Below are positions 18,117 to 29,530 of a stretch of DNA of 64,000 nt, in pieces. Under the pieces are notes generated by a model. That model was given only the letters and a program-made list of their open reading frames with translations, did not search any database and was not told the DNA's origin. The DNA comes from JAKZVK01 sp965237575. Its GTDB lineage: Bacteria; Acidobacteriota; Terriglobia; Bryobacterales; UBA6623. A program made the translations under genes and the position numbers. The stretch is from NCBI GenBank assembly GCA_965237575.1, contig CBDEGI010000004.1:1550001-1614000 (forward strand). The letters are read 5' to 3'. Every line of letters begins with the position of its first letter. Positions within the stretch are counted from its first letter, which is position 1.

Positions 18117-18609
18117 TCGATCACCCGCCCGCGATTCGCTTCCGCGATTCCTTGCACTGTCTCGGCAGTCCGTGGCCGTGAGTCAGGGACTGCTCTTAGG
18201 TTCTTCGGCTTCGACCGGTTGATCGACAGATGCCGATGGGAAGTTGAGAGCCGCATAGCCGGATGCGCTTTTCTTAAAGTCGGCCGTGGACGGCGACGAT
18301 TCTGTAGGTGGTCGCGCTTCGCGGCACGTAGGTGGGGCATGTCAACGCGACCTGCACCGGCCGGAGTGAGCTTGTGGTGGCTTCCAGCAGACCGCGTGGC
18401 AATGAGGAGCGCTAGATCGGGTGTGGCGCGCGCCTCCGGCGGGCAGGGCCGGCGTCCGCGCCGGTCTTCTCCTGTGCATGGGGTGGCTGCGTGGGCCGAG
18501 ACGTCGACCCGGGGGTCGACGCTGCAGGCCAGGAGGCCCGCGCCACCAGGGCACGCTGTGTGGTGTCACTCGCGCGCTCGCTTCTGAAACAAAGCGCCAG
18601 TTCAGGCTA
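18117..18609. repeat. divergent intergenic region with family B repeats
   Basis: About 490 bp between the FemAB-like gene and the glycosyltransferase. Positions 18420-18552 hold an inverted pair of family B repeats: TGGCGCGCGCCTCC at the left and GGAGGCCCGCGCCA at the right, with the CGTCGACC/GGTCGACG hairpin (18502-18521) and a GGCGTCCGCGCC palindrome between. The rest has no gene or clear promoter that I recognise. Confidence 0.5.
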
Positions 18610-19854
18610 ATGGATCTAGTTGTCTTCCTCGATCAGCGCTATGCGCGCACGCCCGACGGGGCGGTGTGGACTCCGGGCCCGTTCCCGTACTCGTTCTTCG
18701 AGCGTTATCTGACGGCGTTCGACCGGGTGCGGGTGGTGGCGCGCGTCCAGCCCGCCGAGCACCCTTCCACTTCCTGGAACCGGGCCGGCGGCGAGCGGGT
18801 GTCGTTCGTCGAGGTGCCCTACTACGTGGGCCTGTGGCAGTACTTGTCGCGCGCGGCCGAGGTTCGGCGTACCGCCGGGCGGGCGATCGGTGTCAACGAT
18901 GCGGTGCTGTTGCGGGTCCCGTCGCAGGTTTCGACCTCGGTCGAAGCGGCGCTGCGGCGTGAACACCGGCCCTACGGGGTAGAGGTGGTGGGCGATCCGT
19001 TCGAGGCCTACGCGCCCGGATGCGTCCGGCATCCGTTGCGTCCGGCCTTTCGGAGATGGTTTCGGCATCGCCTGAGACAACAGTGCGCGAGTGCGTCGGG
19101 CGCGGCCTACGTCACCGCCGAGGCCTTGCAGCGCCGATATCCCGCGCCCGACGACGCCTTCACGACCAACTACTCGAGCGTGGAGTTGCCCACAGAGGCC
19201 TTCGCCGAGCAGCCCCGCCCAGCACAGCAGGCCTGCCAGGCACGGCAGTCCCGAGCGGCCCAGGAGTCCCCCGCGGCGGAGCGGCCGGTCGAAATCGTAA
19301 CGGTAGGGTCGTTGCAGTATCTCTACAAAGGGCCGGACGTGCTTCTCGAGGCCGCCGCTATCTGCGCGTCCCGCAACCTCGGCTTCCGGCTCCGGTTTGT
19401 CGGCGGCGGCCGCTATGTCGAAACGCTCAAGCAGGACGCCGCGAGACGAGGGCTAGGCAAGTGCGTTCTGTTCCTGGGCCAGTTGCCGGCGGGAGAGGTG
19501 GTACGCGCCGTGCTCGATGAGGCCGACCTGTTCGTACTCCCGTCGCGTTCGGAGGGCCTACCCCGGGCGATGATCGAGGCGATGGCGCGCGGCCTCCCCT
19601 GCATTGGCACGCGGGTGGGAGGCGTTCCCGAGCTTCTCTTGGCCGAAGACCTCGTCCCTGCCGGCGACGCCGAAGCCCTGGCGTCGAAGATCATCGAAGT
19701 GTTCCGCGCACCCCAGCGGCTCGCCGAGATGTCGGCGCGCAACCTGAGCCAGGCGCAGGCCTACCGTGAAGAGGTGCTGCGGGAGCGCCGCACGCAATAC
19801 TACTCGCGTCTGCGAGAGGTCACCGAACGCTGGCTCGATCGATACGTCTCTTGA
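18610..19854 (+). CDS. GT4-family glycosyltransferase
   Basis: A 414-residue GT-B glycosyltransferase. The C-terminal nucleotide-sugar domain shows the family 4 blocks 'IVTVGSLQYLYKGPDVLLEA', 'LRFVGGGRY', 'VLFLGQLPAGEV' and the donor-binding E-x7-E region 'PSRSEGLPRAMIEAMARGLP', then 'GTRVGGVPELL'. The N-terminal acceptor domain is less conserved. A stretch rich in Gln, Ala and Arg (about residues 200-225) links the halves. The ATG at 18610 gives 'MDLVVFLDQRYAR', a normal first beta strand; the frame is open 63 codons further but runs through repeat DNA. Role: surface polysaccharide assembly with the neighbouring aminotransferase. Confidence 0.9.
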   Translation: MDLVVFLDQRYARTPDGAVWTPGPFPYSFFERYLTAFDRVRVVARVQPAEHPSTSWNRAGGERVSFVEVPYYVGLWQYLSRAAEVRRTAGRAIGVNDAVLLRVPSQVSTSVEAALRREHRPYGVEVVGDPFEAYAPGCVRHPLRPAFRRWFRHRLRQQCASASGAAYVTAEALQRRYPAPDDAFTTNYSSVELPTEAFAEQPRPAQQACQARQSRAAQESPAAERPVEIVTVGSLQYLYKGPDVLLEAAAICASRNLGFRLRFVGGGRYVETLKQDAARRGLGKCVLFLGQLPAGEVVRAVLDEADLFVLPSRSEGLPRAMIEAMARGLPCIGTRVGGVPELLLAEDLVPAGDAEALASKIIEVFRAPQRLAEMSARNLSQAQAYREEVLRERRTQYYSRLREVTERWLDRYVS

Positions 19855-20322
19855 CGTCTCTTGACGAAGTTGCCCCTCTCTACGCGAAGGCGGCGCTTGC
19901 CTTCGCGGGCGATCGCTCTTCCCAGAACAGCGAGTCGCATGCTTCACGGCTAGCAGCCCGTGGCAAAACCGAGAACCGCGCGAATCGCAAACGTAGGGGC
20001 ACGGCATGCCGTGCCCGCCTGCTCGACCGACCGCAACATGCAGGGGTATCAAACAAACTTGACAAGAAACCATGCTTTCACCACGGGCTGCTAGGCGGGG
20101 GGGCAGGGCAATCCAATCGGAATTGTTGCCGCCGCCCGACACGCGACGGCCCGCGCATGCGATAATAAGTCAACTGTTGTTTCGATTCCTGAACTCCCTA
20201 CCTTTTGTTCGCAGAACGGAAAGCCGCAAGATTTCACCTTCCCGTTGATTCCGCCTGCAAGATCCTAGGAACACTCAGACCGATAGATCAACAGCGAATT
20301 TTCAACGAGGAGATTTTGTGTT
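19855..20322. promoter_or_regulatory. intergenic region with palindrome and long cold-shock leader
   Basis: About 470 bp. Positions 19997-20016 form a perfect 20-base palindrome (GGGCACGGCA and its complement) preceded by TAGG, the same style as the TAGGGGC repeats at 45178 and 49517. The last 150 bp before the cold-shock gene contain no ORF and probably form its 5' leader, which in this family commonly controls translation with temperature. A GAGGAG site sits about 12 bases before the start codon. Confidence 0.5.
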
Positions 20323-20532
20323 ATGCCAGAGCAAGGTGTTGTGAAGTGGTTTAACGAATCCAAGGGCTACGGTTTTATCCAGCAGGCCAGTGGAGAAGAT
20401 GTTTTCGTGCATTTTTCGGCGATCCAGGGCGATGGGTACCGGACCTTGGCGGAAGGCGCCGCCGTCGAATTCGACGTGGAGCAAGGACCGAAGGGTCTAC
20501 AGGCAGTCAACGTCACTCTGAGCGGAGGGTAG
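20323..20532 (+). CDS. cold-shock-domain protein (CspA family)
   Basis: A 69-residue single cold-shock domain, full length. Both RNA-binding motifs are present: RNP1 'KGYGFIQQ' (canonical KGFGFI, with Tyr for the first Phe) and RNP2 'VFVHFSAI'. The N-terminus 'GVVKWFNESKGYGF' is nearly invariant in the family. It binds single-stranded RNA/DNA and acts as an RNA chaperone in the cytoplasm. It stands alone, with a long untranslated leader and its own hairpin downstream. Confidence 0.96.
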   Translation: MPEQGVVKWFNESKGYGFIQQASGEDVFVHFSAIQGDGYRTLAEGAAVEFDVEQGPKGLQAVNVTLSGG

Positions 20533-20582
20533 ACGTCACAACGGGCGTGGTCGAAAACGGCCATGCCCGGTAGAACACTAGC

Positions 20583-20620
20583 TCGCAGGTCTCCGCCACA
20601 CCCTGGCGTGAGACCTGCGA
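20583..20620 (+). terminator. hairpin terminator of the cold-shock gene
   Basis: Eleven-base stem TCGCAGGTCTC / GAGACCTGCGA with a 16-base loop, 50 bp after the stop codon, followed by the weak T tract TTTCCC. Confidence 0.6.
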
Positions 20621-20641
20621 TTTCCCTAACGCGGCCGCTGA

Positions 20642-21169
20642 GCTTGGCGAGTTGAGAGCAGTCTTGACTTCGCCGGGGCCCTCTACGACACGGGCAACGC
20701 CGCGTGGACACTCGAAGATCCCCTGACGGCGCTCAAGATCCCGGCCCCCTACCTCGTCACCAGCGGCATCCGCGACTCAGCCGTGTGGGAGACCCCAGAC
20801 GGCGTGGCGGTGCAGTGGCTCGCGTTGGGTGAGGGTAGCATCGGGATCGAAGCGGTCGCAAAACGCTTTGGTGAGCTTTGCCCCGCCAAGCCCCTCTCCC
20901 TCGAAATCATCAACACCCGCATGCCCAGGTTGTTGGACTCCTGGACCGAAGAGTGCTGGGATGCCTACCGCGATGTTCCGGCGAGCTTCCTGGCCCGTTT
21001 TCAGAAGCTGGGCCGCAACGGCAATCCCTACTCGAACGTGCCTCCCGGCCCGCCGGGCGTGAGTCCCGACAGCGCCGAGTTCAAGGGCTTCCTGGTCGAA
21101 CCGGAGCGGCGCGACATCGAGCAAGTGGTCAAAGTATTCAAGAGACCGCTGGGCCTCGGCGAAGGGTAG
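20642..21169 (+). pseudogene. sugar phosphate isomerase/epimerase, 5'-truncated
   Basis: The frame opens at 20642 without a start codon and reads, from 20666, 'DFAGALYDTGNAAWTLEDP' and then 'PYLVTSGIRDSAVWE', which match the C-terminal half of xylose-isomerase-like TIM-barrel (AP endonuclease family 2) sugar epimerases. In that family the 'xDTGN' Asp belongs to the metal site. The frame closes normally at 21169. The N-terminal half of the barrel is missing and a cold-shock terminator abuts the break, so the gene is a remnant. An ATG at 20783 could at most give a 128-residue fragment without the metal-site residues. Confidence 0.72.
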
Positions 21170-21307
21170 CTCGTCGGGACTCGGCAGCGGGACGGCCGGA
21201 AAAGTCCAACGAACGCGTCATTGGCTTCCGATGTCTACCTCGGGGCGGTACAATTTCCTTGGGCTAGGGTCCCTCGGGCTAGGGTCACCGCAGGCCAGGT
21301 GCAAACC

Positions 21308-24244
<2,937 letters not shown>

Positions 24245-24462
24245 AGAGGCCGCTGGAGCAACCACACGAGGGAGGTGGGAACGTGATGGTGGAGGCGCCC
24301 CCGGCGAGCAACAGAGTAGGCGGATGGCCGGCGCTTTGTGGTGAGGGACCCAGTTGGGGATGAATCCGGCAGCCCCCCCAAGTATCCTCGTCGTCGGCGC
24401 AAGAGCTGCGCTGTGGCGGCTCGGCACGCCACCGGCGTGCTTCACGAAGAAGGACAAGCGTC

Positions 24463-25056
24463 TTGCTTTACGAATGGACGAAGAAGATCCACATGTGGGC
24501 TGGGCTGCTCACGTTCACGGCGTTCGTCGTTTGGGGCATCACGGGGATCTATGCGATCTTTCTGCCGGCGCCGGGGGAGTACCAGCCCGCGGATGTTGCG
24601 GAAGAAACGCAGTTTCCGTTTGAAGCTCCCGGCAACCTGGACGACAAGGAGCTGGCGAAGCGCATCTTCGATGCCGCCGACCTCAAGATGGCGGGCGGGC
24701 ACTACAACGTGCACCGCGACGACGACCAGCACCTGAAGTTCTTCGTCTTCACGTCCAACGGACGGCGGGACGTCACGTACCTCGAAGAACAACGGCGCGT
24801 CCGAGTCGAGTTCCGCCACAACAATCTGGGCGGATTCCTCTCGTCGATGCATACCGCCCACTCACGGCGTGGTGCGCCGGATCGCTCGGCGCGGCTGTGG
24901 GGTTACTACAACGAGCTTTCGACCTGGGCGCTTCTGCTCATGTCGGTCTCGGGGCTCTACATGTGGATCGCTACACGGCCAGGCCTGCCCTGGGCGCAGA
25001 TCTGTGCCGGTGGGGCGGCGGTGCTCTGCGTGATTCTCTGGGTAGCGGTGAGGTGA
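24463..25056 (+). CDS. PepSY-associated membrane protein
   Basis: A 197-residue inner-membrane protein with an N-terminal helix ('KIHMWAGLLTFTAFVVWGITGIYAIF'; quoted part 'HMWAGLLTFTAFVVWG'), a periplasmic loop of about 100 residues, and two C-terminal helices ('STWALLLMSVSGLYMWIA' and the last 20 residues). The first helix with its His pair is typical of PepSY-associated TM proteins, often linked to iron-siderophore uptake or reduction. The start is a TTG at 24463 with AAGGA eight bases before it. It ends 4 bp before the next gene, so the two form an operon and probably one complex. Confidence 0.75.
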   Translation: MLYEWTKKIHMWAGLLTFTAFVVWGITGIYAIFLPAPGEYQPADVAEETQFPFEAPGNLDDKELAKRIFDAADLKMAGGHYNVHRDDDQHLKFFVFTSNGRRDVTYLEEQRRVRVEFRHNNLGGFLSSMHTAHSRRGAPDRSARLWGYYNELSTWALLLMSVSGLYMWIATRPGLPWAQICAGGAAVLCVILWVAVR

Positions 25057-25060
25057 AGCG

Positions 25061-25636
25061 ATGTTCCTTTGGATGCGCAACACTCATCTGGTTCTCGGGC
25101 TGGTCTTCCTGGTCATGGTGGTGATCTTTGCCGTCAGCTCGCTGACGATCATCTACCGGCCATGGCTTCCGACATCCAAGGAAGATCACGAGCGGACCGT
25201 AGCAATCGCCGCCGAACACGCCGCGACACCCCGGGCGTTGGCGTTGGAACTCATGCGAAACCACGGCCTGGAGGGCGACCTGCTGCAGATTCGTCAGACC
25301 GACGATGAGATCCGCTTCCGCATCGCGCGGCCGGGCACCCAGGTCCAGGTGCAGTACTCGCCGGCCAGCGGTGAAGCGAAGCTCGAGACCCGTCGTTTCG
25401 GATTCCTGGAAACGCTCGTGCAGTTGCACGTGAACCACGGGTTCCACCACGAGTTCTTGCCGGCGTGGGCCTGGGGCCTGCTGTCGCTACTCAGCTCGAT
25501 TGGCCTGTTGCTGTTGGGCGCGACGGGGATCTATTTATGGTTCGCGCTTCACGAGGCAAGAGTGTCGGGGACGGTGTTGCTGGTGGTGGGTTTGGTTTAC
25601 GGGCTCACGACGCTCGTTTGGTCGCGGATGGGGTAG
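25061..25636 (+). CDS. PepSY-associated membrane protein, second subunit
   Basis: A 191-residue protein with the same layout as its upstream neighbour: N-terminal helix 'HLVLGLVFLVMVVIFAVSSL', a periplasmic domain of about 90 residues, and two C-terminal helices ('GLLSLLSSIGLLLLGATGIY' and a last one). The pair looks like the two halves of a full-length PepSY-TM reductase-like protein split into separate genes, or a tandem duplication. Histidines near the helices ('NHGFHHEF', and 'TH' at the N-terminus) could bind haem or metal; this is inference. Confidence 0.72.
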   Translation: MFLWMRNTHLVLGLVFLVMVVIFAVSSLTIIYRPWLPTSKEDHERTVAIAAEHAATPRALALELMRNHGLEGDLLQIRQTDDEIRFRIARPGTQVQVQYSPASGEAKLETRRFGFLETLVQLHVNHGFHHEFLPAWAWGLLSLLSSIGLLLLGATGIYLWFALHEARVSGTVLLVVGLVYGLTTLVWSRMG

Positions 25637-25680
25637 TCACATAACGGGGGGGAGCGATCTCAGCGACAACAACGCAAGGC

Positions 25681-26667
25681 TCACCTCTTCTCAACGACAC
25701 GCTCCAGAAAAAACTCGACGAAGCGCCCGGCGTGCACGTCCACCGCGGCTTGGATCGTAGCTGTATTGGCATTCGCCCCGATTCTGCGGTCGGCGACCAG
25801 CATGCCGGCGGTCAGGCGGCCCTCGGTCTCGACGTCGGCATCGAACGGACGCAACTCCGTGAAGCTCGCATCGATCGCCACCCCTACCGCTAAGGGGTCG
25901 TGCAGCGGACATCCCGCCAAGCCCCGGCGCGTTTCGTTGACCTCGAAGTACTTCTGGGAAACATCGCCGATGAAGCGGCTCACCCGGTCCCCCGTGTCGC
26001 GCAGACGGTCTTCCAACGCGGCCCGAGTCAGCAACGTCTTCGTGGTCACGTCGAGACCGACGACGGTCACCTCCACGCCGGAGCCGAGCACCTGCGCCGC
26101 CGCGTGCGGGTCATGGTGAAAGTTGAACTCGGCCACCGGCGTCACGTTGCCCACGCCTGAGACCGAACCGCCCATGGCCACGATCCGCCGCACGCCGCGC
26201 ATCGCATCGGGATCCTTCTCGAAAGCGCGGGCGACGTTCGTCAGCGGCCCGAGCGCAATGATCGTGACTTCCCCGGGGTTGCGCCGGACGAGATCGACGA
26301 TCAACTCAACAGCGTGCCCATCTGCCGGAGTCAATGTCGGCGTTGGATAGCGCGGTGAGCCATCGGCCTCCACCAGCCCGCCGATATCGCCGAGGCCGTC
26401 CTCGCCATGCACGTGGCGCGCAGCGATCGGCTCCCGGACGAGCGGACGGTCACAGCCGGCGGCAACCGGCGGCGGATTGGGCAGGTCGAGCACCTCCAAG
26501 ACCCGCAGGGCATTCGTCAGCGCCTGCTCGCCGGAGACGTTGCCGCTCACGGTCGTGATCGCCTCGACCTGCAACTCCGGCGAGCGCAACGCAAGGATCA
26601 GCGCCAGCGCGTCGTCGATCCCCGGATCGGCGTCGATGATGACCCGTGACGGCGGCCCTCCACTCAC
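25681..26667 (-). CDS. inosine-uridine-preferring nucleoside hydrolase
   Basis: A 328-residue nucleoside N-ribohydrolase of the IunH family. The calcium-binding signature 'IIDADPGIDDALAL' is at residues 9-22. Other family blocks: 'TVSGNVSGEQALTNALRVLE' with the Asn ligand region, 'IIALGPLTNVARAF', 'IVAMGGSV', 'EFNFHHDPHAAAQVL' (ribose-binding Glu-Phe-Asn) and 'PLHDPLAVGVAID' with the catalytic-type His-Asp. The GTG start overlaps the stop of the upstream beta-helix gene (GTGA), so the two are translationally coupled. The enzyme should cleave ribonucleosides to base plus ribose. Confidence 0.94.
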   Translation of the reverse strand: MSGGPPSRVIIDADPGIDDALALILALRSPELQVEAITTVSGNVSGEQALTNALRVLEVLDLPNPPPVAAGCDRPLVREPIAARHVHGEDGLGDIGGLVEADGSPRYPTPTLTPADGHAVELIVDLVRRNPGEVTIIALGPLTNVARAFEKDPDAMRGVRRIVAMGGSVSGVGNVTPVAEFNFHHDPHAAAQVLGSGVEVTVVGLDVTTKTLLTRAALEDRLRDTGDRVSRFIGDVSQKYFEVNETRRGLAGCPLHDPLAVGVAIDASFTELRPFDADVETEGRLTAGMLVADRRIGANANTATIQAAVDVHAGRFVEFFLERVVEKR

Positions 26668-28130
26668 GGCGTCTGCCCCCGCCCGGACGAAACTTGATTG
26701 CCCCGCAGGTCCGCCGATCCGTCCGCCACGTCAACCCCGCCGGCAAGCACGTTGTCGACGATCAGATTGCCGCTGCCGCCCTTGATCCTCAGGGCCAAGG
26801 CCTCCTTCGCCTCCGGGCGATCGTCGCGGATTACGGAATCCGACACGCGTACGTCGTGAGCATCGTCGAGCAACAGCCCGGCGTTCTCGGAATTCAAGAT
26901 CATCGCGTTGGTCAGGTTGAAGCGCCGGCAGCGCCGCAAGGTCAACGCGGCTTCGGCGGCCTTGACGCCGTTGATGTGCAGCCCGGTCAGCGTGCAGTCT
27001 TCCGAATCGACAAACAGCAAACTGTTGCGGCTGTCGTGCGGACGGTAATCCGGGTTGCGGTCGAACGTGTTCGGCCCGACGACGACGTTCGAGCTGCCCT
27101 CGACCAACAGGTTGTGCTCGAAGCCCTTCCAGAACGAGTTGCCCGTGATCGACACGCCGCGCACGTACCGCAGGTGCACGTTCACCGCCACGTCACTCAG
27201 CGCGTTGTCCGAGATCGAGAAGTACCCGATCTTCTGCGGCTCGTCCGGCCCGCGCCCGATGAAACGGATGTTGGCCGAGCCCGGCGCGTCGTGCGTGTGC
27301 TGCAGCGTCGAGCCAACGATCGCCCCCTCGCGAACCGACCCCTCCCGTGCGTCGAGCAACACGTTGGCCGTCGGCGGACCGTCGGGGTCCATATTGCCTT
27401 CGATGTCGCACGTGCCGATCTGCAAGTTGCGCACCTCGCTGCGACGGACCACCACCCCGCCCCCGCCGTTGTAGCTGATGTGCGAGTTCGCGATGTTGAT
27501 CTGGTGCAAGTTGACCTGATCGAGCAGCACCCCCACGCCGCGGTTGTGATACACGTGGCACTCGGAGATGATCACGTTGCGGTTGCGCCCCGTCAGTACG
27601 AGGCCGTCCGACACCTCGCGAATCAGCAGCCGCGAGAACACGGCCTGCATCGTCCCCTCGGCCACGATGCCTTGCGCCTTGGCGTGGTCGCCGCGAATCT
27701 CGAACCCGTCGGCCAGCGGCGTGCGTTGGCGCTGCCACACATTCGTCTTCACCGTTTCCGGATCGGCAGTCCCGCCATGGGTGCCCTTGAAGTGAAGCGC
27801 CGGTCCCTCGACCGCCATGATCAGGCTGGCCGTACCGTCGCCCACGATCGACGTATGGCCCACGCGGTCGAGGTCGATGAGGATGGTCTTGGTAAGCCGG
27901 TACTCGCCTTGCGGCAGCCGGACCGCGCCCACCTGGGAATCCACGGCCCGCTGCAACGCCTCGGTGTCATCGGCTACCCCGTCGCCCACTGCACCGAAGT
28001 CACGGACGCTCTGGGGAGCCTCGCTCGCCGCGAGGGCAGGACGGAGTTGTCCGCCGGGCTGGCATGTGCAGGAAAGCCCAGCCAAGACCGCAATCAAGCT
28101 CAGTTCACCGAAACGCCGGTTCCCCTTCAT
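26664..28130 (-). CDS. secreted pectate-lyase-superfamily beta-helix protein
   Basis: A 488-residue right-handed parallel beta-helix protein. The ATG at 28130 starts a signal peptide with Cys residues at its end ('VLAGLSCTC'), a possible though non-ideal lipobox. The next segment 'SVRDFGAVGDGVADDTEALQ' is the hallmark entry of the pectate lyase 3 / tail-spike superfamily. The rest is a long ladder of short strands ('VIISECHVYHNRG', 'INIANSHISYNGGGG', 'VSITGNSFWKG', 'VVVGPNTFDRN'). It is directly coupled to the nucleoside hydrolase gene downstream. Probably a polysaccharide lyase or hydrolase acting outside the cell; catalytic residues cannot be assigned. Confidence 0.85.
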   Translation of the reverse strand: MKGNRRFGELSLIAVLAGLSCTCQPGGQLRPALAASEAPQSVRDFGAVGDGVADDTEALQRAVDSQVGAVRLPQGEYRLTKTILIDLDRVGHTSIVGDGTASLIMAVEGPALHFKGTHGGTADPETVKTNVWQRQRTPLADGFEIRGDHAKAQGIVAEGTMQAVFSRLLIREVSDGLVLTGRNRNVIISECHVYHNRGVGVLLDQVNLHQINIANSHISYNGGGGVVVRRSEVRNLQIGTCDIEGNMDPDGPPTANVLLDAREGSVREGAIVGSTLQHTHDAPGSANIRFIGRGPDEPQKIGYFSISDNALSDVAVNVHLRYVRGVSITGNSFWKGFEHNLLVEGSSNVVVGPNTFDRNPDYRPHDSRNSLLFVDSEDCTLTGLHINGVKAAEAALTLRRCRRFNLTNAMILNSENAGLLLDDAHDVRVSDSVIRDDRPEAKEALALRIKGGSGNLIVDNVLAGGVDVADGSADLRGNQVSSGRGQTP

Positions 28131-28434
28131 CGCTGGCCGTGATTTTTCCACAGACGGCCGCGCCGTGCAAGCACGCGCCCCCGGCCGGTGCCGATCTGTG
28201 ACTGAATGGGCACCGCTCGTCCTTTCCCCCGGGCGGACTGGTACTAGTCCGAAAGTACCCCTGCAAATGAACCTTGTCGGCCGGCTGCCCAAGGTCTAGA
28301 ATCGTGGGGGCGGCGCCTCTGGTGTGTGCCGCCTTCGACATTCGCAGGTTCAACGCGGGTGTTTCCGCCTGCCCCGCACGCCAACCAAGCCGGCTGGCGC
28401 GCGATGGAAGGCTGACGCTTGTCTAGGAGGTAGG
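28131..28434. other. divergent intergenic region
   Basis: About 300 bp between the leftward beta-helix/nucleoside hydrolase operon and the rightward interrupted beta-helix gene. It must carry both promoters. The only sure element is the strong AGGAGG ribosome site at 28425-28430 for the gene at 28435. Confidence 0.4.
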
Positions 28435-28447
28435 ATGAAACACTTCA

Positions 28448-28722
28448 AATGGGGTATCCACTTGACTCAGGTAGCCCCTAGGCGTTGTGGTTTGGTCGAT
28501 CCATGGACGCCAGCACACTGCACCCAGAATGCACCCTGGGGCGCCAGACGCCGGTCTGCAGGCAATTGGGCCACGAGGCTGCGTTTCGGGCCGATCAAGG
28601 ATTACGCACGCGCCATGGCCATCGCAGGCTTGGAAACGTGGTGCTATCGGCAAGCCTTTCCGGGGGCCGCCAATGGCCAACCACAGTATGTTGTGGTCAC
28701 CTGAGTCAAATGGATACCCCAC
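28448..28722. mobile_element. 275-bp MITE, copy 1
   Basis: A non-coding element flanked by the 9-base duplication AACACTTCA. Its ends are inverted repeats sharing TGGGGTATCCA and TTGACTCAGGT with one changed base between them. By eye it is identical over its whole length to 37423-37697. It codes for no transposase. The inverted ends resemble those of the IS1595-family element 800 bp downstream (core GGGTATGCACTTGACTC). Confidence 0.93.
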
Positions 28723-29530
28723 AACACTTCATTTTGAAACTGAACGCAGCGCTACTGGTTTCGCTGATCGTCGCGGGACCCGCTTGGGCGATCACTGTCG
28801 ATTGTGACGGAGGAATTGCTGATCACGCCACAATCGGCGCTGCACTTGGTGCCGCGGTTGACGGCGACACCATCAGCATCACGGGGGGATGCGCCGAACT
28901 CGACACTGTGAGAATCAACGGCTTCGATGGCCTGACGCTGGAGGGGAATGGCGCCACAGCGACGATCAGCCAGCCTGTGGTGGCCTGCGACAGCACCGAT
29001 CCGGCGCCGCCGGTGCTGCGAATCAACAATTCGACCAACATCTTTTTGAGACGGCTCGTGATCCGCGGAGGCAGGGGGGTCCGTATTGACCGCAGCACCG
29101 TAAATACCGACGAAGACATCACCATTGAGGAAAGCCGCGGGAACGGACTCGGTGTTTCCGGAGCAAGCGTGGTCAATATCGGCAACTCGGCATCGGACAC
29201 TGCGAACCTGATCCGGAACAATTGCGGGGCCGGCGCAAGCGCCGGCTTCGGGTCTGTTTTGACCATCAGGGGTGCCACCACGATTCAGTCCAATCGAAAT
29301 GGCGTAAGTGCCGGGAACGGAAGCCAGGTCAGTCTGTCACCGGGTAGAGACGAAAACGGCAACAACAATGAGACGCTGATCCGAGACAATGAGGTCCGCG
29401 GCGTGAATGCATTCAGCCTCTCCAGGGTCTCGATCTCCGGCCGCGTGATCATTGAAGACAACAGCGACGTCGCTTCGGACGATCCGGCGTTCCCCTTTCG
29501 TGCCGGCGTGCGCGTGCGTTTTGGAGCTGT

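Noticed and set aside
14897..18587. 670- and 727-codon open frames on the plus strand
   Set aside because: Antisense shadows of the FecR, aminotransferase and FemAB-like genes.
24245..24462. Possible short gene upstream of the PepSY pair
   Set aside because: Frames there lack a start with a ribosome site and have no similarity; the TTG start at 24463 explains the region as leader.
28447..28721. Short open frames inside the 275-bp element as a gene
   Set aside because: All frames lack family features and a ribosome site; the element behaves as a non-coding MITE, and the same frames recur only because the copy recurs.
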